From assembly GCF_009683175.1 (NCBI RefSeq), contig NZ_WKKW01000001.1, positions 806,001-870,000 of the forward strand: DNA of 64,000 nucleotides. The letters run 5' to 3'. Within the stretch, counting starts at the first letter, position 1. Each line of letters begins with the position of its first letter. A program made the translations under genes and the position numbers. Below are positions 34,448 through 43,744 of this stretch, piece by piece. Below the pieces are notes generated by a model that searched no databases, had not been told where the DNA came from, and saw only the letters and a program-made list of their open reading frames with translations. Origin of the DNA: Bifidobacterium asteroides. Its GTDB lineage: Bacteria > Actinomycetota > Actinomycetes > Actinomycetales > Bifidobacteriaceae.

Positions 34448-35896
34448 TCAGTCCTCATCCTCAGCCACGCGGGAGTGGCTGTAGATCATCTTCATGGAGC
34501 AGATGAAGAGCACCAAGCCCAGCAGGATGATCACGCCGCCGATCATGAAGACATTGGCGTAGGTCGAAGCCAGGCCCTGCGCAGTGCCGGCCAGGCTGCC
34601 CGAACCCATGGATCCGTTGGCCATGAGCTGGCCGAAGAGGGCAACGCCGATGGAGCCGGTGATGGCCTGCAGGAGGTCGTTGAAGCCGAGCACGCGCCCG
34701 GACTCCTCAGGAGCCACGGTCAGGGTCGCGGTGTCAACGATGGGCTGGTAGAAGAAGGAGGTGCCGAAGTAGTAGATGCAGGGCGCCACAGCCAGGGCCC
34801 AGATCTTACCGGCAGGAATCAGGAAGGCGATGGCGATCAGACCGCCGCCCATGCAGGCCAGAGCTAGGATGACCGAAGCCTTGCGCCCGATCTTCTGGAT
34901 GATCGGCCCGGCAGCGAATCCCATGATGCCGGCCAGGATGATGGACCAGACCAGCAGGTTGGAGACCTTGGAGGAGTCGATGCCGTAGACGTTCAGACCA
35001 ATGGCGTTGACGCCCGCGTTCAGGGTGTAGCTGAAGAAGTAGCCGACGAAAATGACGGTCATGGTCATGGCGAAGGCCGGGTTGGTCAGCATCTTCGGAG
35101 TGATGAAGGGGTTGCTGGCCTTGTTGACATAGACCAGGAAGGCCACCAGGGTCACGATGCAGGCGATGCCCCAGCCCCAGTTGATGTCGGTGAAGAACAT
35201 GGTCACCGAAGCGGCGAACAGTCCGATCAGCGTGAAGCCGATTCCGTCGATCTTGACGCCAGCGGCATGCTGGTCGGGCAGGTTCTTGGCCAGGACGGGA
35301 ATGAAGAAGACGGCCAGGATGCCCACGCCGAAGAGCCAGCGCCAGTCAAGCAGGGTCATGTAGCCGGCCAGGAAGACGCCCAGGGCGGCGGCGAAGCGGA
35401 AGACCGCGACGAAGACGCCATACCAGAGCACGCGCTTCTTCTTCTCCACATACTTGGAGACCAGAACCAGGAAGATGGATCCGGAAACCTGCCAGCCGGC
35501 CGACTGAACCACGCGGGCCGCGATGACGATCCAGATGCTGAAGGTGCCGAAGCAGCCCAGAATCGACCCCAGCACGAAGACGATCGTGCCCAGGATCATC
35601 ATCTTCTTCAGGGAGACGAAATCGCCCAGGGAGCCGTAGATGACGCAGACGATTCCCAGGATGATGCCCGGCAGGGAGGTGATCAGCGGAGCCAGATTGG
35701 CCTGGTTGAGCTGCTTGCCGATGTTCACGTAGATCATGCCGAAGGCCTGCTGCTGGAGCACGCCCAGGGTGAAGATGATCAGGACCACCGGGATGGCCAC
35801 GCGGGCCATCTTGTTCATTTTCGCGAACTCGGGAGTCCCCTCCTCGGGAACGGGTATGCCGTTCTTCTGCTCCTCGGAGACAGTTGACTCACTCAT
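34448..35896 (-). CDS. MFS transporter (DHA2-like) of the nucleoside operon
   Basis: A 482-residue membrane protein with about 14 predicted helices after a 30-residue acidic N-terminus. The loop 2-3 motif is YGSLGDFVSLKKMMILG and motif C-like RVVQSAGWQVSGSIFLVL lies near helix 5. The 14-helix layout suggests the DHA2 drug:H+ antiporter group. The gene is last in the ecf-nucleoside hydrolase operon, 40 bases after the hydrolase stop, so transport of a nucleobase or other nucleoside breakdown product is a reasonable alternative to drug efflux. That is inference from context. The start at 35896 follows AAGGA; a longer frame upstream overlaps the hydrolase gene and is not supported. A strong terminator follows. 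Confidence 0.82.
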   Translation of the reverse strand: MSESTVSEEQKNGIPVPEEGTPEFAKMNKMARVAIPVVLIIFTLGVLQQQAFGMIYVNIGKQLNQANLAPLITSLPGIILGIVCVIYGSLGDFVSLKKMMILGTIVFVLGSILGCFGTFSIWIVIAARVVQSAGWQVSGSIFLVLVSKYVEKKKRVLWYGVFVAVFRFAAALGVFLAGYMTLLDWRWLFGVGILAVFFIPVLAKNLPDQHAAGVKIDGIGFTLIGLFAASVTMFFTDINWGWGIACIVTLVAFLVYVNKASNPFITPKMLTNPAFAMTMTVIFVGYFFSYTLNAGVNAIGLNVYGIDSSKVSNLLVWSIILAGIMGFAAGPIIQKIGRKASVILALACMGGGLIAIAFLIPAGKIWALAVAPCIYYFGTSFFYQPIVDTATLTVAPEESGRVLGFNDLLQAITGSIGVALFGQLMANGSMGSGSLAGTAQGLASTYANVFMIGGVIILLGLVLFICSMKMIYSHSRVAEDED

Positions 35897-35936
35897 TTTT
35901 TCCTTAGTTTCCTTTCGGTTCTTCTCAATGCGGAAG

Positions 35937-36860
35937 CTAGTGGCGGCGGACCCGGCCGACCCTGTCGACAAAGGCGGAGCGGAATCCGTCCACATCCACG
36001 TCCACGCAGACGCTGGCGTTGGCCTTGCCGCCCAGGATGCCGTCGTAATCGACCACCGTGGCACCCAGAGTGAGCGGACTGGAGATCTCGACATCCACAA
36101 AGGCCTCGCGCATGGTGAACAGGTCGGGCTGGAGCAGGACCATGGCGGCAGAGGGATCGTACATCTTGATCCCCTCCTCGATGTGTCCGCCATCGTAGGA
36201 CCGGAAGAGGGAGGCGACCATACCGCCCACTTCGCCGGCTGCGTCCAGATCGTCCAGGTCGCCGGCCACCAGATGGGCCTTGCGGCCGATGTCCAAGCCG
36301 ACCATGGTCACAGGCAGCCCACTGCGGAAGACCATCTTGGCAGCCTCAGGATCGACGGAAATGTTGAACTCGCCATAAACCCCGATGTTGCCGCGTCCGG
36401 TGGAGCCTCCCATCATGACGATCCGATCGATGTGGTCCTTGACCTCCGGGAAGGTGGCCAACAGCAGGGCGATGTTGGTCAGAGGACCCAGGGTCAGGAT
36501 GGTGACTGGCTCATCGCTCTCCAGAAGCACCCGCCGCTCCTCCAGGACCGCATTGTTCTCGGTCAGCAGGCTGGTGTCCGGCTCAGGAAAGACGAATGAC
36601 CCCATCCCCGACTTGCCGTGGGCTTCGGTGGCGAATCTGTTGTCACGCATGAGCGGGGCCGCCGCGCCACGGGCCACGGGGATGCGCCGGCCCAGGAAGG
36701 TCAGCAGCTTCAGGGCATTGTTGGTGGTGTGGCCGATGCCCACATTGCCGGACACCGAGGCTATCAGCCTGATGTCGAAGCCGGGCTCGTCGACCAGCAT
36801 CGTGATGGCCGCAGCATCATCGATGCCGGGGTCTGTGTCGATGATCAGAGGTTTGGTCAT
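35937..36860 (-). CDS. Inosine-uridine preferring nucleoside hydrolase
   Basis: A 307-residue IUNH-family enzyme. The N-terminal Ca2+-binding cluster IIDTDPGIDDAAAI is at residues 6-19, LGPLTNIALLL and RIVMMGGST lie mid-protein, and EFNISVDPEAAKMVF contains the family Asn and Asp residues. A late Asp (MYDPSAAMVLL) completes the metal site. It cleaves the N-glycosidic bond of ribonucleosides to a free base plus ribose. It sits between the ECF ATPase gene and an MFS gene, opposite a regulator fused to ribokinase. Import, cleavage and ribose phosphorylation would thus be encoded together. The start at 36860 has AAAGGAG upstream. Cytoplasmic, with no signal peptide. Confidence 0.93.
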   Translation of the reverse strand: MTKPLIIDTDPGIDDAAAITMLVDEPGFDIRLIASVSGNVGIGHTTNNALKLLTFLGRRIPVARGAAAPLMRDNRFATEAHGKSGMGSFVFPEPDTSLLTENNAVLEERRVLLESDEPVTILTLGPLTNIALLLATFPEVKDHIDRIVMMGGSTGRGNIGVYGEFNISVDPEAAKMVFRSGLPVTMVGLDIGRKAHLVAGDLDDLDAAGEVGGMVASLFRSYDGGHIEEGIKMYDPSAAMVLLQPDLFTMREAFVDVEISSPLTLGATVVDYDGILGGKANASVCVDVDVDGFRSAFVDRVGRVRRH

Positions 36861-36894
36861 TGCTTCACTCCTTTTCCTCGTGTCGTATCCAAAC

Positions 36895-37713
36895 TCAAAT
36901 TCCTGCCCCTGCTCTGGCCCGCCGGGCTGCATCAACAAAGGCAGAGACGGTGAAGACCGGGCCATGCAGGCCGACCTGCCGGGCCACCCGGGTGATGGGC
37001 GGAGGCGTCACATAGGCCTGCTTGAGCACATCCTCCCGGGCGAAGACCTCCTCGCGGCTGCCATCCAGCAGGACCCGGCCATGTTGCATGAGCATGACCC
37101 TGGGGAAGTTGCGGGTGACGAACTTCATGTCGTGGGAAATCGTGATGCAGAGCCTGCCTTGGTCCCGCAGCCGGGCGATGATGGCAGCCAGCCGATCATT
37201 GCCGGCCTTGTCCTGCCCGCATGTGGGCTCGTCGAAGACCACGGCACCCGTATCCATCATGAGGACTGAACCGATGGCACAGAACTTCTTCTCGGTGGGG
37301 CTCAGGTCGAAAGGATGATCGTCCAGCCGGTCCGCCAGGCCCACCAACCCAGCCACCTGCTCCATACGTCGCCCTATCAGATCCTGATCGAACCCCAGCT
37401 GCCGGGGACCGAACTCGAATTCCTTGCGCACGCTGTCCAGAAAGAGCTGATCGTCGGGATTCTGGAAGACGTACCCCACCTTCCGGGCCCACTGGGCCGT
37501 GTCCGCCGTGGCCAAATCGACGCCGTCGATCAGGATCCGGCCGTTGGTCGGCCTGAGGATGCCGTTCAGATGCTTGGCCAGGGTGGTCTTGCCAGCGCCG
37601 TTCTGACCAATCAGCGCCACGGGCTGATCACCTTCGAGGGTCAGGTTCACTCCGTCCAGGGCACGATGGCCATGCGGGTAGACGTACTCCAGATGCTCCA
37701 GGTCGATCCTCAT
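36895..37713 (-). CDS. ECF transporter ATPase (second A component)
   Basis: A 272-residue ATPase with Walker A GQNGAGKTTLAKHLNG, Q-loop VFQNPDDQLFLDSVRKEFEFGP (the QNPDxQ motif is characteristic of EcfA/CbiO), Walker B GAVVFDEPTCGQD and switch His TISHDM. The signature is altered to LSPTEKKFCAIGSVL, lacking the canonical LSGGQ. If this call is right, ATP hydrolysis in the A-A' dimer may be asymmetric, because this subunit contributes a non-canonical signature to one of the two composite sites. The start overlaps the preceding ATPase stop (ATGA). It is the fourth gene of the ecfS-T-A-A' operon. Confidence 0.9.
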   Translation of the reverse strand: MRIDLEHLEYVYPHGHRALDGVNLTLEGDQPVALIGQNGAGKTTLAKHLNGILRPTNGRILIDGVDLATADTAQWARKVGYVFQNPDDQLFLDSVRKEFEFGPRQLGFDQDLIGRRMEQVAGLVGLADRLDDHPFDLSPTEKKFCAIGSVLMMDTGAVVFDEPTCGQDKAGNDRLAAIIARLRDQGRLCITISHDMKFVTRNFPRVMLMQHGRVLLDGSREEVFAREDVLKQAYVTPPPITRVARQVGLHGPVFTVSAFVDAARRARAGAGI

Positions 37714-38558
37714 CGCAGTGCCTCCCGAATCATGCCTACCGCCTGGTCCTCGCGTACGGGCAGATCCGACAGGCCGAATCCTGCGTCCTCCAGACCTCTG
37801 CCGAGCTTGACGTAGTCCGGTATGTCAATCCCCCACTTCTCGGCATCGGGATCGGTGAAGACCTCCTCGGGTGTGCCCAGGGCGCGGACCCGGCCTGCAC
37901 CCAGGACCATGACCTGGTCGGCGCATCGGGCGACCCGCTCCATATCGTGATCGACCATGACTACGGTGATCCCCTCCTGGTTGAGCCGCTTGACAATGTC
38001 GAAGATCTCCTCGCTGCCAAGCGGGTCCAGCTGGGCCGTGCATTCGTCCAGGACCAGGATGTCCGGCTCCATGATCAAGGTCGAGCCAAGGGCCACCCGC
38101 TGCACCTGTCCGCCGGAAAGCTCCAGGGGGTTCTTGTCGAGCAGGTCCTCGATATGCATAAGAGCAGCCACCCGGGCCACCTTGGCATGCATGGTTTCAC
38201 GTGAAACCCCATGATTGCCCAGCCCGAAGGCCAGTTCCTCGGCCACGGTCCCGGCCGTATAGGAAAGCTGATTGAAGGGATTCTGAAAGACCAGGCCCAC
38301 CTGTCTGGACAGATCGGCAATGGTCGAAGCGGCTACGTCCCTGTCCTCGATCCTGACGCTTCCCCTGGATTTGCCTACAAAATAGTGCGGAATCAGACCG
38401 ACCAGGGCATTGCACAGGGTCGATTTGCCCGACCCGTTGGCTCCGACGATACAGAAGAAGCTGCCCTGCTCAACGCTGAAACTCACCCGCTTCAAGGTGG
38501 TCCGATCGGCGTCACGGTATCTGAAGGAGAAGTCGTCCACTCGTATGACCTCGGTCAT
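37710..38558 (-). CDS. ECF transporter ATPase (first A component)
   Basis: A 282-residue ATPase with Walker A GANGSGKSTLCNALVG, Q-loop VFQNPFNQLSYTAGTVAEEL, canonical signature LSGGQVQRVALGSTL, Walker B DILVLDECTAQLDP (Cys replacing the usual Pro after Glu) and switch His MVDHDM. It is the canonical partner of the degenerate A' subunit encoded next. The start at 38558 follows GGGAGG and overlaps the EcfT stop; a start five codons upstream is possible. Energises substrate uptake by the S component. Confidence 0.92.
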   Translation of the reverse strand: MTEVIRVDDFSFRYRDADRTTLKRVSFSVEQGSFFCIVGANGSGKSTLCNALVGLIPHYFVGKSRGSVRIEDRDVAASTIADLSRQVGLVFQNPFNQLSYTAGTVAEELAFGLGNHGVSRETMHAKVARVAALMHIEDLLDKNPLELSGGQVQRVALGSTLIMEPDILVLDECTAQLDPLGSEEIFDIVKRLNQEGITVVMVDHDMERVARCADQVMVLGAGRVRALGTPEEVFTDPDAEKWGIDIPDYVKLGRGLEDAGFGLSDLPVREDQAVGMIREALR

Positions 38559-39373
38559 GCCCGGCCTCCCCACTGGATTGCGAAGGTGATCAGACCTGCG
38601 CGCGAGAGGCAGCTGAGCACCAGGGCCAACACCAAAAACACGGTGAACAGGATGGTCACCACGGTGTCACTGCGCCGCCAGACCACCTCAAGGTAGCTGG
38701 TCTGCCGCACCCCCCGGATGCCGAATCCCCGGGTCTCCAGGGTCATCCCGCGCTCCTGCGAATCCGTCAGGGAAGAAAGGACAACCGGCCCAAGCAGGGG
38801 CAGGAAGGCCCGCACCCGGGAAATCAGGCTGCCGCCGGTCTCCAGGCCACGCGCGTGCTGTGACTGCTCAATGACCGCAATCCTGCGCTGCATCTGCGGG
38901 ACCACATTGAGGCTGGCCAGAATCAGGTAGCCTACCTTCGATGGAACGCCAATCTGTGTCAGAGCCGCAACCAGGCGACCCATGTAGGTGGTTTTATTGG
39001 TCAGGTAGAAAGACCCCAGGAAGACCAAAAGTGTCACTACGATTTTGGCCGCATAGAGGCTGCCTTCGAGGCCCAGTTGCGCGAATCCCAGGTCAAGAAT
39101 GACCCTGGTATTCCTTGGGCTGTAGCACCCCTGGATGAACAGCAGCATGAGCGTGACGGGAATGCCAAACCCAAGCATGACCCCGGAAAAGGGCCTGAGC
39201 ACCCGAGCCAGAGCCGCTGCGATAAAAAGCGCGACGATAATCCCCAGGCCCAGAGTGAAGTCCGGCCAGACCAAGGTCGCCAGGCCCAAGGAGCACACGC
39301 CGGCGATCTTGGCCATGGGATGCATGCGGGCCAGTGGAGAATCAGGAATCCGGTTCGAAGCAGGGCCAGGCAT
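38555..39373 (-). CDS. ECF transporter transmembrane T component
   Basis: A 272-residue protein with four to six predicted helices. It has the long cytoplasmic coupling helices with the Ala-Arg-Gly motif: QHARGLETGG near residue 172 and TLETRGFG near 215. These two xRG motifs insert into the ATPases in all EcfT proteins. It lies between the S-component gene and the ATPase genes with one- to four-base overlaps. Acts as the energy-coupling scaffold in the membrane. Confidence 0.92.
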   Translation of the reverse strand: MPGPASNRIPDSPLARMHPMAKIAGVCSLGLATLVWPDFTLGLGIIVALFIAAALARVLRPFSGVMLGFGIPVTLMLLFIQGCYSPRNTRVILDLGFAQLGLEGSLYAAKIVVTLLVFLGSFYLTNKTTYMGRLVAALTQIGVPSKVGYLILASLNVVPQMQRRIAVIEQSQHARGLETGGSLISRVRAFLPLLGPVVLSSLTDSQERGMTLETRGFGIRGVRQTSYLEVVWRRSDTVVTILFTVFLVLALVLSCLSRAGLITFAIQWGGRA

Positions 39374-40170
39374 CAGCGTTCAGACCTTTGGGTACGTTCA
39401 CAGGCCAAGTCCGCTGGGTCGCCTGTCGATGGGTCCCGCTCAGATTCCATCGCGCCGTCGATCTTCCCCGGCCGTGCCGAACTCTCCCGACTGGACGCCC
39501 CAGTCGCTTCGCGTTCGTCCTCGTCTTCGTCCTCATCCAGGTCATCCAAATCGTCCAGATCGGCCTGGTCCTCGCTGCCATCCAGAGCGTACTGGCTCAG
39601 GAAGCGTTTGGGGATTCGTCGCACGATCACATAAGCGATCAGGACGGTGATTCCCTTGTCAATCAGATTCTCCAGCATGGAGGAGGACAGCACCGAGATG
39701 ACGATGTTCTTGACAGCCACCACCAGTGCAGCCGTGAGGACCGAGGTGCCGTTGACTCCGGTGGCACCTCCATAGACGAACACGGTGATCAGAGAGGCGG
39801 TGACCGTGTTGACCAGGGCGCAGGCCAGCCAGACCAGGACCACTCCCCATATCCGTTTGAAGAGCCCGGCCTTGACCATGTACCCAATCACCAGGCCACA
39901 CAGAACACTGGAGAGCGCATAGGGCAGATAGACCGGATTGGCCACCAGGGCGAGGAAGACGTTGGTCAGCAGCCCGCACAGGGCGGCCACCCAGGGGCCG
40001 GACAGACAGGCGATGACCGTGGTGCCGATCATATCCAGGAAGAGCGGCAGTTTGAGGGTAGAGCTCAGGGTCCCGCCGATGAGGTTGATGCCCACCGCGA
40101 TGGGTATCAGCACCAAGGATTTTGTCGAGAACTGCGCAGTGATCCCTCTCCACAACGATCGCGCGCTCAT
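39373..40170 (-). CDS. ECF transporter S component, probably nucleoside-specific
   Basis: A 265-residue membrane protein with six helices in residues 15-190, including a conserved N-terminal region (KSLVLIPIAVGINLIGG, LPLFLDMIGTTVIA). A hydrophilic C-terminal tail of about 65 residues follows. It is highly acidic in one run (DLDDLDDLDEDEDEDER) and probably disordered in the cytoplasm. S components bind the substrate; here the nucleoside hydrolase in the same operon and the ribokinase fusion opposite point to nucleosides. The acidic tail is unusual for this small family. The start at 40170 follows AAAGGCGG. It is the first gene of a six-gene operon. Confidence 0.85.
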   Translation of the reverse strand: MSARSLWRGITAQFSTKSLVLIPIAVGINLIGGTLSSTLKLPLFLDMIGTTVIACLSGPWVAALCGLLTNVFLALVANPVYLPYALSSVLCGLVIGYMVKAGLFKRIWGVVLVWLACALVNTVTASLITVFVYGGATGVNGTSVLTAALVVAVKNIVISVLSSSMLENLIDKGITVLIAYVIVRRIPKRFLSQYALDGSEDQADLDDLDDLDEDEDEDEREATGASSRESSARPGKIDGAMESERDPSTGDPADLACERTQRSER

Positions 40171-40259
40171 AATCCGTACCGCCTTTGGTCCTTGAATGTC
40201 GATTTCTGCGGATGGCCGTCGCTCACAGACAGATCCGCATCACCGCTTTGAGAAACCAC

Positions 40260-40313
40260 TTTAGTAAACAACTTTCATTGACAGAGACTATCAACAGCCG
40301 CATGGGGTGTCAA
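40260..40313 (-). promoter_or_regulatory. Promoter and operator of the ECF-nucleoside hydrolase operon
   Basis: Minus strand: -35 TTGACA (40313-40308), 17-base spacer, -10 TAGTCT (40290-40285). Downstream, just past the expected transcript start, is the palindrome TTTAGTAAA (40260-40268), a LacI-like core. The arrangement fits repression by the divergent LacI-ribokinase protein. Confidence 0.55.
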
Positions 40314-40421
40314 ATGCGAAACCTCCGACGACGATCCCTCAGGTAAGCTTGATTCGCTAGATCCAGCAGGTCGACAAAGCCGTTCGCCGGAGCTTCAGAG
40401 ATGAGGAGGACAGGAAACCCC

Positions 40422-42293
40422 ATGAACATCAAGGACATTGCTCAGCTTGCCGGCGTATCCACATCGACGGTCTCCAAGATTGTGAATCACAAGGACGCGA
40501 GCATCACAGCCGCCACGCGCGACAGGGTCCTAGAACTGGTCAGGAAGTACCACTACACGCCCTACGGATCCTCCAAGCCCAACACCACCACCTGGAGAAT
40601 CGGAGTCCTGTTGAGGTCTTCCATCTCCATGGACTCCACCTTGGATGGGATCATCCAGCAGGCACAGAAGTCGGGGTACGGCACCCTGGTCTTCAACAGT
40701 TACGGCAATCATGACCAGGAGGAGCGCAACATTCTGTCCGCTCTGGAGCATCGGGTGGATGGCATGGTCTGGGAGCCGATCGACCAGACAAGCCTGGCTT
40801 TGAAAAGCAGGATCGAGGCAGGAGGGATCCCCGAACTCACCATTGGACCCCTTGGAGACGACCGGACCGCGCTCATGCCCTACGAGGAGGCTGCTTACAG
40901 TCTCACCGAAGAGCTGATCAAGCGCCACCACACCAGCATCGCCTGCCTGCTCTCGCCGGGCAGACGGACCCAGAGCTTCCTGCATGGCTATCGACGCTGC
41001 TTGTTCGACCACAACCTCCAGTACCACACCGACATGGTCCTGGAAACCATCGGTGAGGACCTGACCCGGGTCCTGGAGAACCGGCAGGTCACCGGAGTCG
41101 TGGCATCCCACTACCACCACGCCCTGGAATTCCTCCAATTCGCCGAATCCATGCATTACCGCCTGCCCCAGGACCTCTCCCTGGTCTCCCTGATGAACGA
41201 CACCAACGTGCATCTGCGCTACCCGGGCAGCCCGGAGATATCGTCCTACGTGATGCGCAATGCCGATTTCGGCGCCTACCTGTGCCGACGAATCATCCGC
41301 TCCATCGAGCATGAGTCCGATCCAAGCGAGACCTTCGAGCACGTCTTCACCCTGGACGGCGAGAAGACCATCGGTCGGCCCCCGGACCAACAATGCAAGA
41401 AAATCGTGGTGGTCGGCAGCATCAACGTGGACACCTACCTGACCGCCCCCAGCCTGCCCAAGGCGGGTATGACCACCACGACCAGGAACTTCGCCTCCAC
41501 ACCGGGGGGCAAGGCCACCAACCAGGCCGTAGGCGTGGCCAGGCTACAGCATCAGGTTTCCCTGATCGGCAATGTCGGCAGTGATCCGGCCGCTGACTAC
41601 ATCTACAAAACCATGAGGCAAGCCCATGTGGATGCCACTGGTGTGCACAGAGTCAGCGGGGCGGACACGGGCAAAGCCTACATCTTCGTCGACAGCAAGG
41701 GCGAGTCGATGATCTCCCTGGTGGCGGGTGCCAACGAATCCCTGACCCCGGACGACATCACCGAGCGCGACCAGATCTTCCGGGACACCGGCTACTGCCT
41801 GATTCAGACAGAGATCCCCATGGACACCGTCATTGAGGCCTGTAGAACAGCCAAGCGCCACCATGCCACCACCATCGTCAAACCGTCATCCTGTGGCCAC
41901 CTGCCTGAAGACCTGCTGGCTTCGATCGACATCCTGATCCCGAATCTCAACGAGCTGAACACCCTGATACCAGGGCCAGGATCCGTGGTGGACAAGGCGA
42001 AGCAGTTCATCGACGGCGGGGTGGACAAGGTCATCATCACCCTGGGCGAGCGCGGCTGCACCCTGGTCACTGCCAGCGGGCACAAGGACTTCCCAGCCCA
42101 CGAAACCCGAACGATCGACGACACCGGCGCCAGCGATGCCTTCATCAGCGCCCTGGCCTCCTATCTGTGCAGCGGATGCTCCCTGGACAAAGCCGCTCAT
42201 ATCGCCAATCTGGCCGCCGGCTTCAGCGTCGCCCACGAAGGCGTCATCCCCTCCCTAATCAACCGCCGTCAGCTGGAGGGCCTGATCGACTGA
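40422..42293 (+). CDS. LacI-type regulator fused to a ribokinase (PfkB) domain
   Basis: A 623-residue fusion. The LacI helix-turn-helix is IKDIAQLAGVSTSTVSKIVN at residues 3-22. The sugar-binding-protein-like effector domain spans about 60-315. A short linker leads to a complete ribokinase fold from about residue 325: KKIVVVGSINVDTYLTAPSLPK, signature GGKATNQAVGVARL, and a C-terminal DDTGASDAF (about 565-573). The last motif keeps the catalytic Asp but reads GASD where ribokinases usually have GAGD or AAGD. The protein could repress the divergent operon and phosphorylate ribose released by the nucleoside hydrolase, coupling regulation to flux. The start at 40422 lies behind GAGGAGGACAGG; an ATG at 40401 would include that site. 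Such fusions are known in bifidobacteria, to my recollection. Confidence 0.9.
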   Translation: MNIKDIAQLAGVSTSTVSKIVNHKDASITAATRDRVLELVRKYHYTPYGSSKPNTTTWRIGVLLRSSISMDSTLDGIIQQAQKSGYGTLVFNSYGNHDQEERNILSALEHRVDGMVWEPIDQTSLALKSRIEAGGIPELTIGPLGDDRTALMPYEEAAYSLTEELIKRHHTSIACLLSPGRRTQSFLHGYRRCLFDHNLQYHTDMVLETIGEDLTRVLENRQVTGVVASHYHHALEFLQFAESMHYRLPQDLSLVSLMNDTNVHLRYPGSPEISSYVMRNADFGAYLCRRIIRSIEHESDPSETFEHVFTLDGEKTIGRPPDQQCKKIVVVGSINVDTYLTAPSLPKAGMTTTTRNFASTPGGKATNQAVGVARLQHQVSLIGNVGSDPAADYIYKTMRQAHVDATGVHRVSGADTGKAYIFVDSKGESMISLVAGANESLTPDDITERDQIFRDTGYCLIQTEIPMDTVIEACRTAKRHHATTIVKPSSCGHLPEDLLASIDILIPNLNELNTLIPGPGSVVDKAKQFIDGGVDKVIITLGERGCTLVTASGHKDFPAHETRTIDDTGASDAFISALASYLCSGCSLDKAAHIANLAAGFSVAHEGVIPSLINRRQLEGLID

Positions 42294-42650
42294 GCGGCCC
42301 AGGCGCAAGTACGGACGGAGGGCTATGATTGTCTGCCGTGCCTATCATCAAGGTCTATAGCTTCTGAAGATATGCGCGTCAACCCGACACAGTGATTAAG
42401 GGCTGCACGCCTTACGAACTTTGCAGACAGTTGCCCATGGATACAGCTATGACCGGATCCTTTCGTAACCCGGCTCTTCCTCAGCGAGCGATTGTTTATC
42501 CGATAATACTGATGGCAGCAAAGTGAAGCGACTTAACTTATTCAATCTCTGAGTACCATATAAATAGCTAATGAGGGGTGGACATTTTTGCCCTGATGCC
42601 TTGCGTGTTATACCCGCCAGGGACTACGCAGACCAAAAGGAGGGTAAAAG
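42294..42650. other. Intergenic stretch, no gene found
   Basis: About 357 bases between the LacI-ribokinase gene and the next LacI gene. No convincing terminator, RNA gene or conserved frame was recognised. The last 100 bases become AT-rich and presumably hold the promoter of the downstream regulator. Confidence 0.5.
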
Positions 42651-43655
42651 GTGGATAAAGTAGTGACGATTTCTGACGTAGCCCAAGCGGCTGGAGTCTC
42701 CAAAGCCACTGTTTCTTACGTACTCTCCAATGACAAAAGAATAAGCAAACAGACAGCAGAGAAGGTACGGCGCACAATAGACGATCTGGGGTATACCGTC
42801 AATCACGCGGCCAGAGCCCTGTCAACTAAGAAAAGCAACGTACTGGGAATTGTGTCTCCTACTCACCATGGTGTCTACTTATCGTCCTTTTTCGGGCTGC
42901 ACATTTATCTATTGTCTGAGTATGCAGCACAATCCGGCTACGACAGCATGTTCATCGGTTCTGATGACGGCTGCGACGCCATGAGGAAAGCCGCTGCCTC
43001 GCATAAAGTGGATGGCTTCATACTTATGGATGTATGCGACAACGATTCGCGCATGACTACTGCCAACGAGATTGGAATCCCCACTGTCGTCTTCGGATCG
43101 CCGACTTCATCTTTTGGTTTGGACACAGTGGACTCAGACTTTCGCTCAGAGGCCACACGGTGCATGCAGTGCATGGCTACCAATAATCATAAGGAGGTGA
43201 TCTTGTACTCCTGGTCTAAGAGTGTTTTTGAGAAGCGAATGGGCTTCGCCTTACGATTCAGAGACCAAATCGTACAAAGCGCCAAAGATCTAGGAATTAT
43301 TCTGCATATCTATTCACCCGACAACGACGAATCGGATCCAGCCGGAGAACTGTTGCACGCATTACATCTGTATCCTCATGCCACAGCGATGATCATCCAC
43401 AATGAAAGTGCGTCGATTATAGCCCCGCAGGCCTTTTCTGCAAGAGGCATTCAGATACCAGACGACCTGTACGTGATCTCCGTTTTCCCCAAACAAATGC
43501 AGTGGTCAGTTCTAGCCTCATTCGCCTTCATACAAACCGATATAGACCAGTTGGCTCAGAAAATCGTGAGTACATTGGTAGCTCGCATTCAGGACCCGGA
43601 TGCCCCCATCACAAAATCATTATTGGATTTTACCTTACAGCAGCCAGTCAGCTAA
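42651..43655 (+). CDS. LacI-family regulator of the first GH31/ABC operon
   Basis: A 334-residue regulator. The HTH is VTISDVAQAAGVSKATVSYVLSNDKRISKQTAEKV, then the hinge GYTVNHAARALSTKKS and the effector domain from VLGIVSPTHHG. The GTG start at 42651 is set by an AAAAGGAGGG site just upstream. It precedes the solute-binding-protein gene by about 220 bases, with a promoter and a perfect palindrome between them, and probably represses that operon. The effector domain is lower in GC and more divergent than that of the other regulators, with several Cys residues (CMQCM). Confidence 0.9.
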   Translation: MDKVVTISDVAQAAGVSKATVSYVLSNDKRISKQTAEKVRRTIDDLGYTVNHAARALSTKKSNVLGIVSPTHHGVYLSSFFGLHIYLLSEYAAQSGYDSMFIGSDDGCDAMRKAAASHKVDGFILMDVCDNDSRMTTANEIGIPTVVFGSPTSSFGLDTVDSDFRSEATRCMQCMATNNHKEVILYSWSKSVFEKRMGFALRFRDQIVQSAKDLGIILHIYSPDNDESDPAGELLHALHLYPHATAMIIHNESASIIAPQAFSARGIQIPDDLYVISVFPKQMQWSVLASFAFIQTDIDQLAQKIVSTLVARIQDPDAPITKSLLDFTLQQPVS

Positions 43656-43744
43656 TAGCCCTAATACAATCGCTTGGCCATCTCCAGTAGAGTTCTACCT
43701 GCAATCCCGTATACATAGTTCCACATGGCCAATAATTAATTGAT

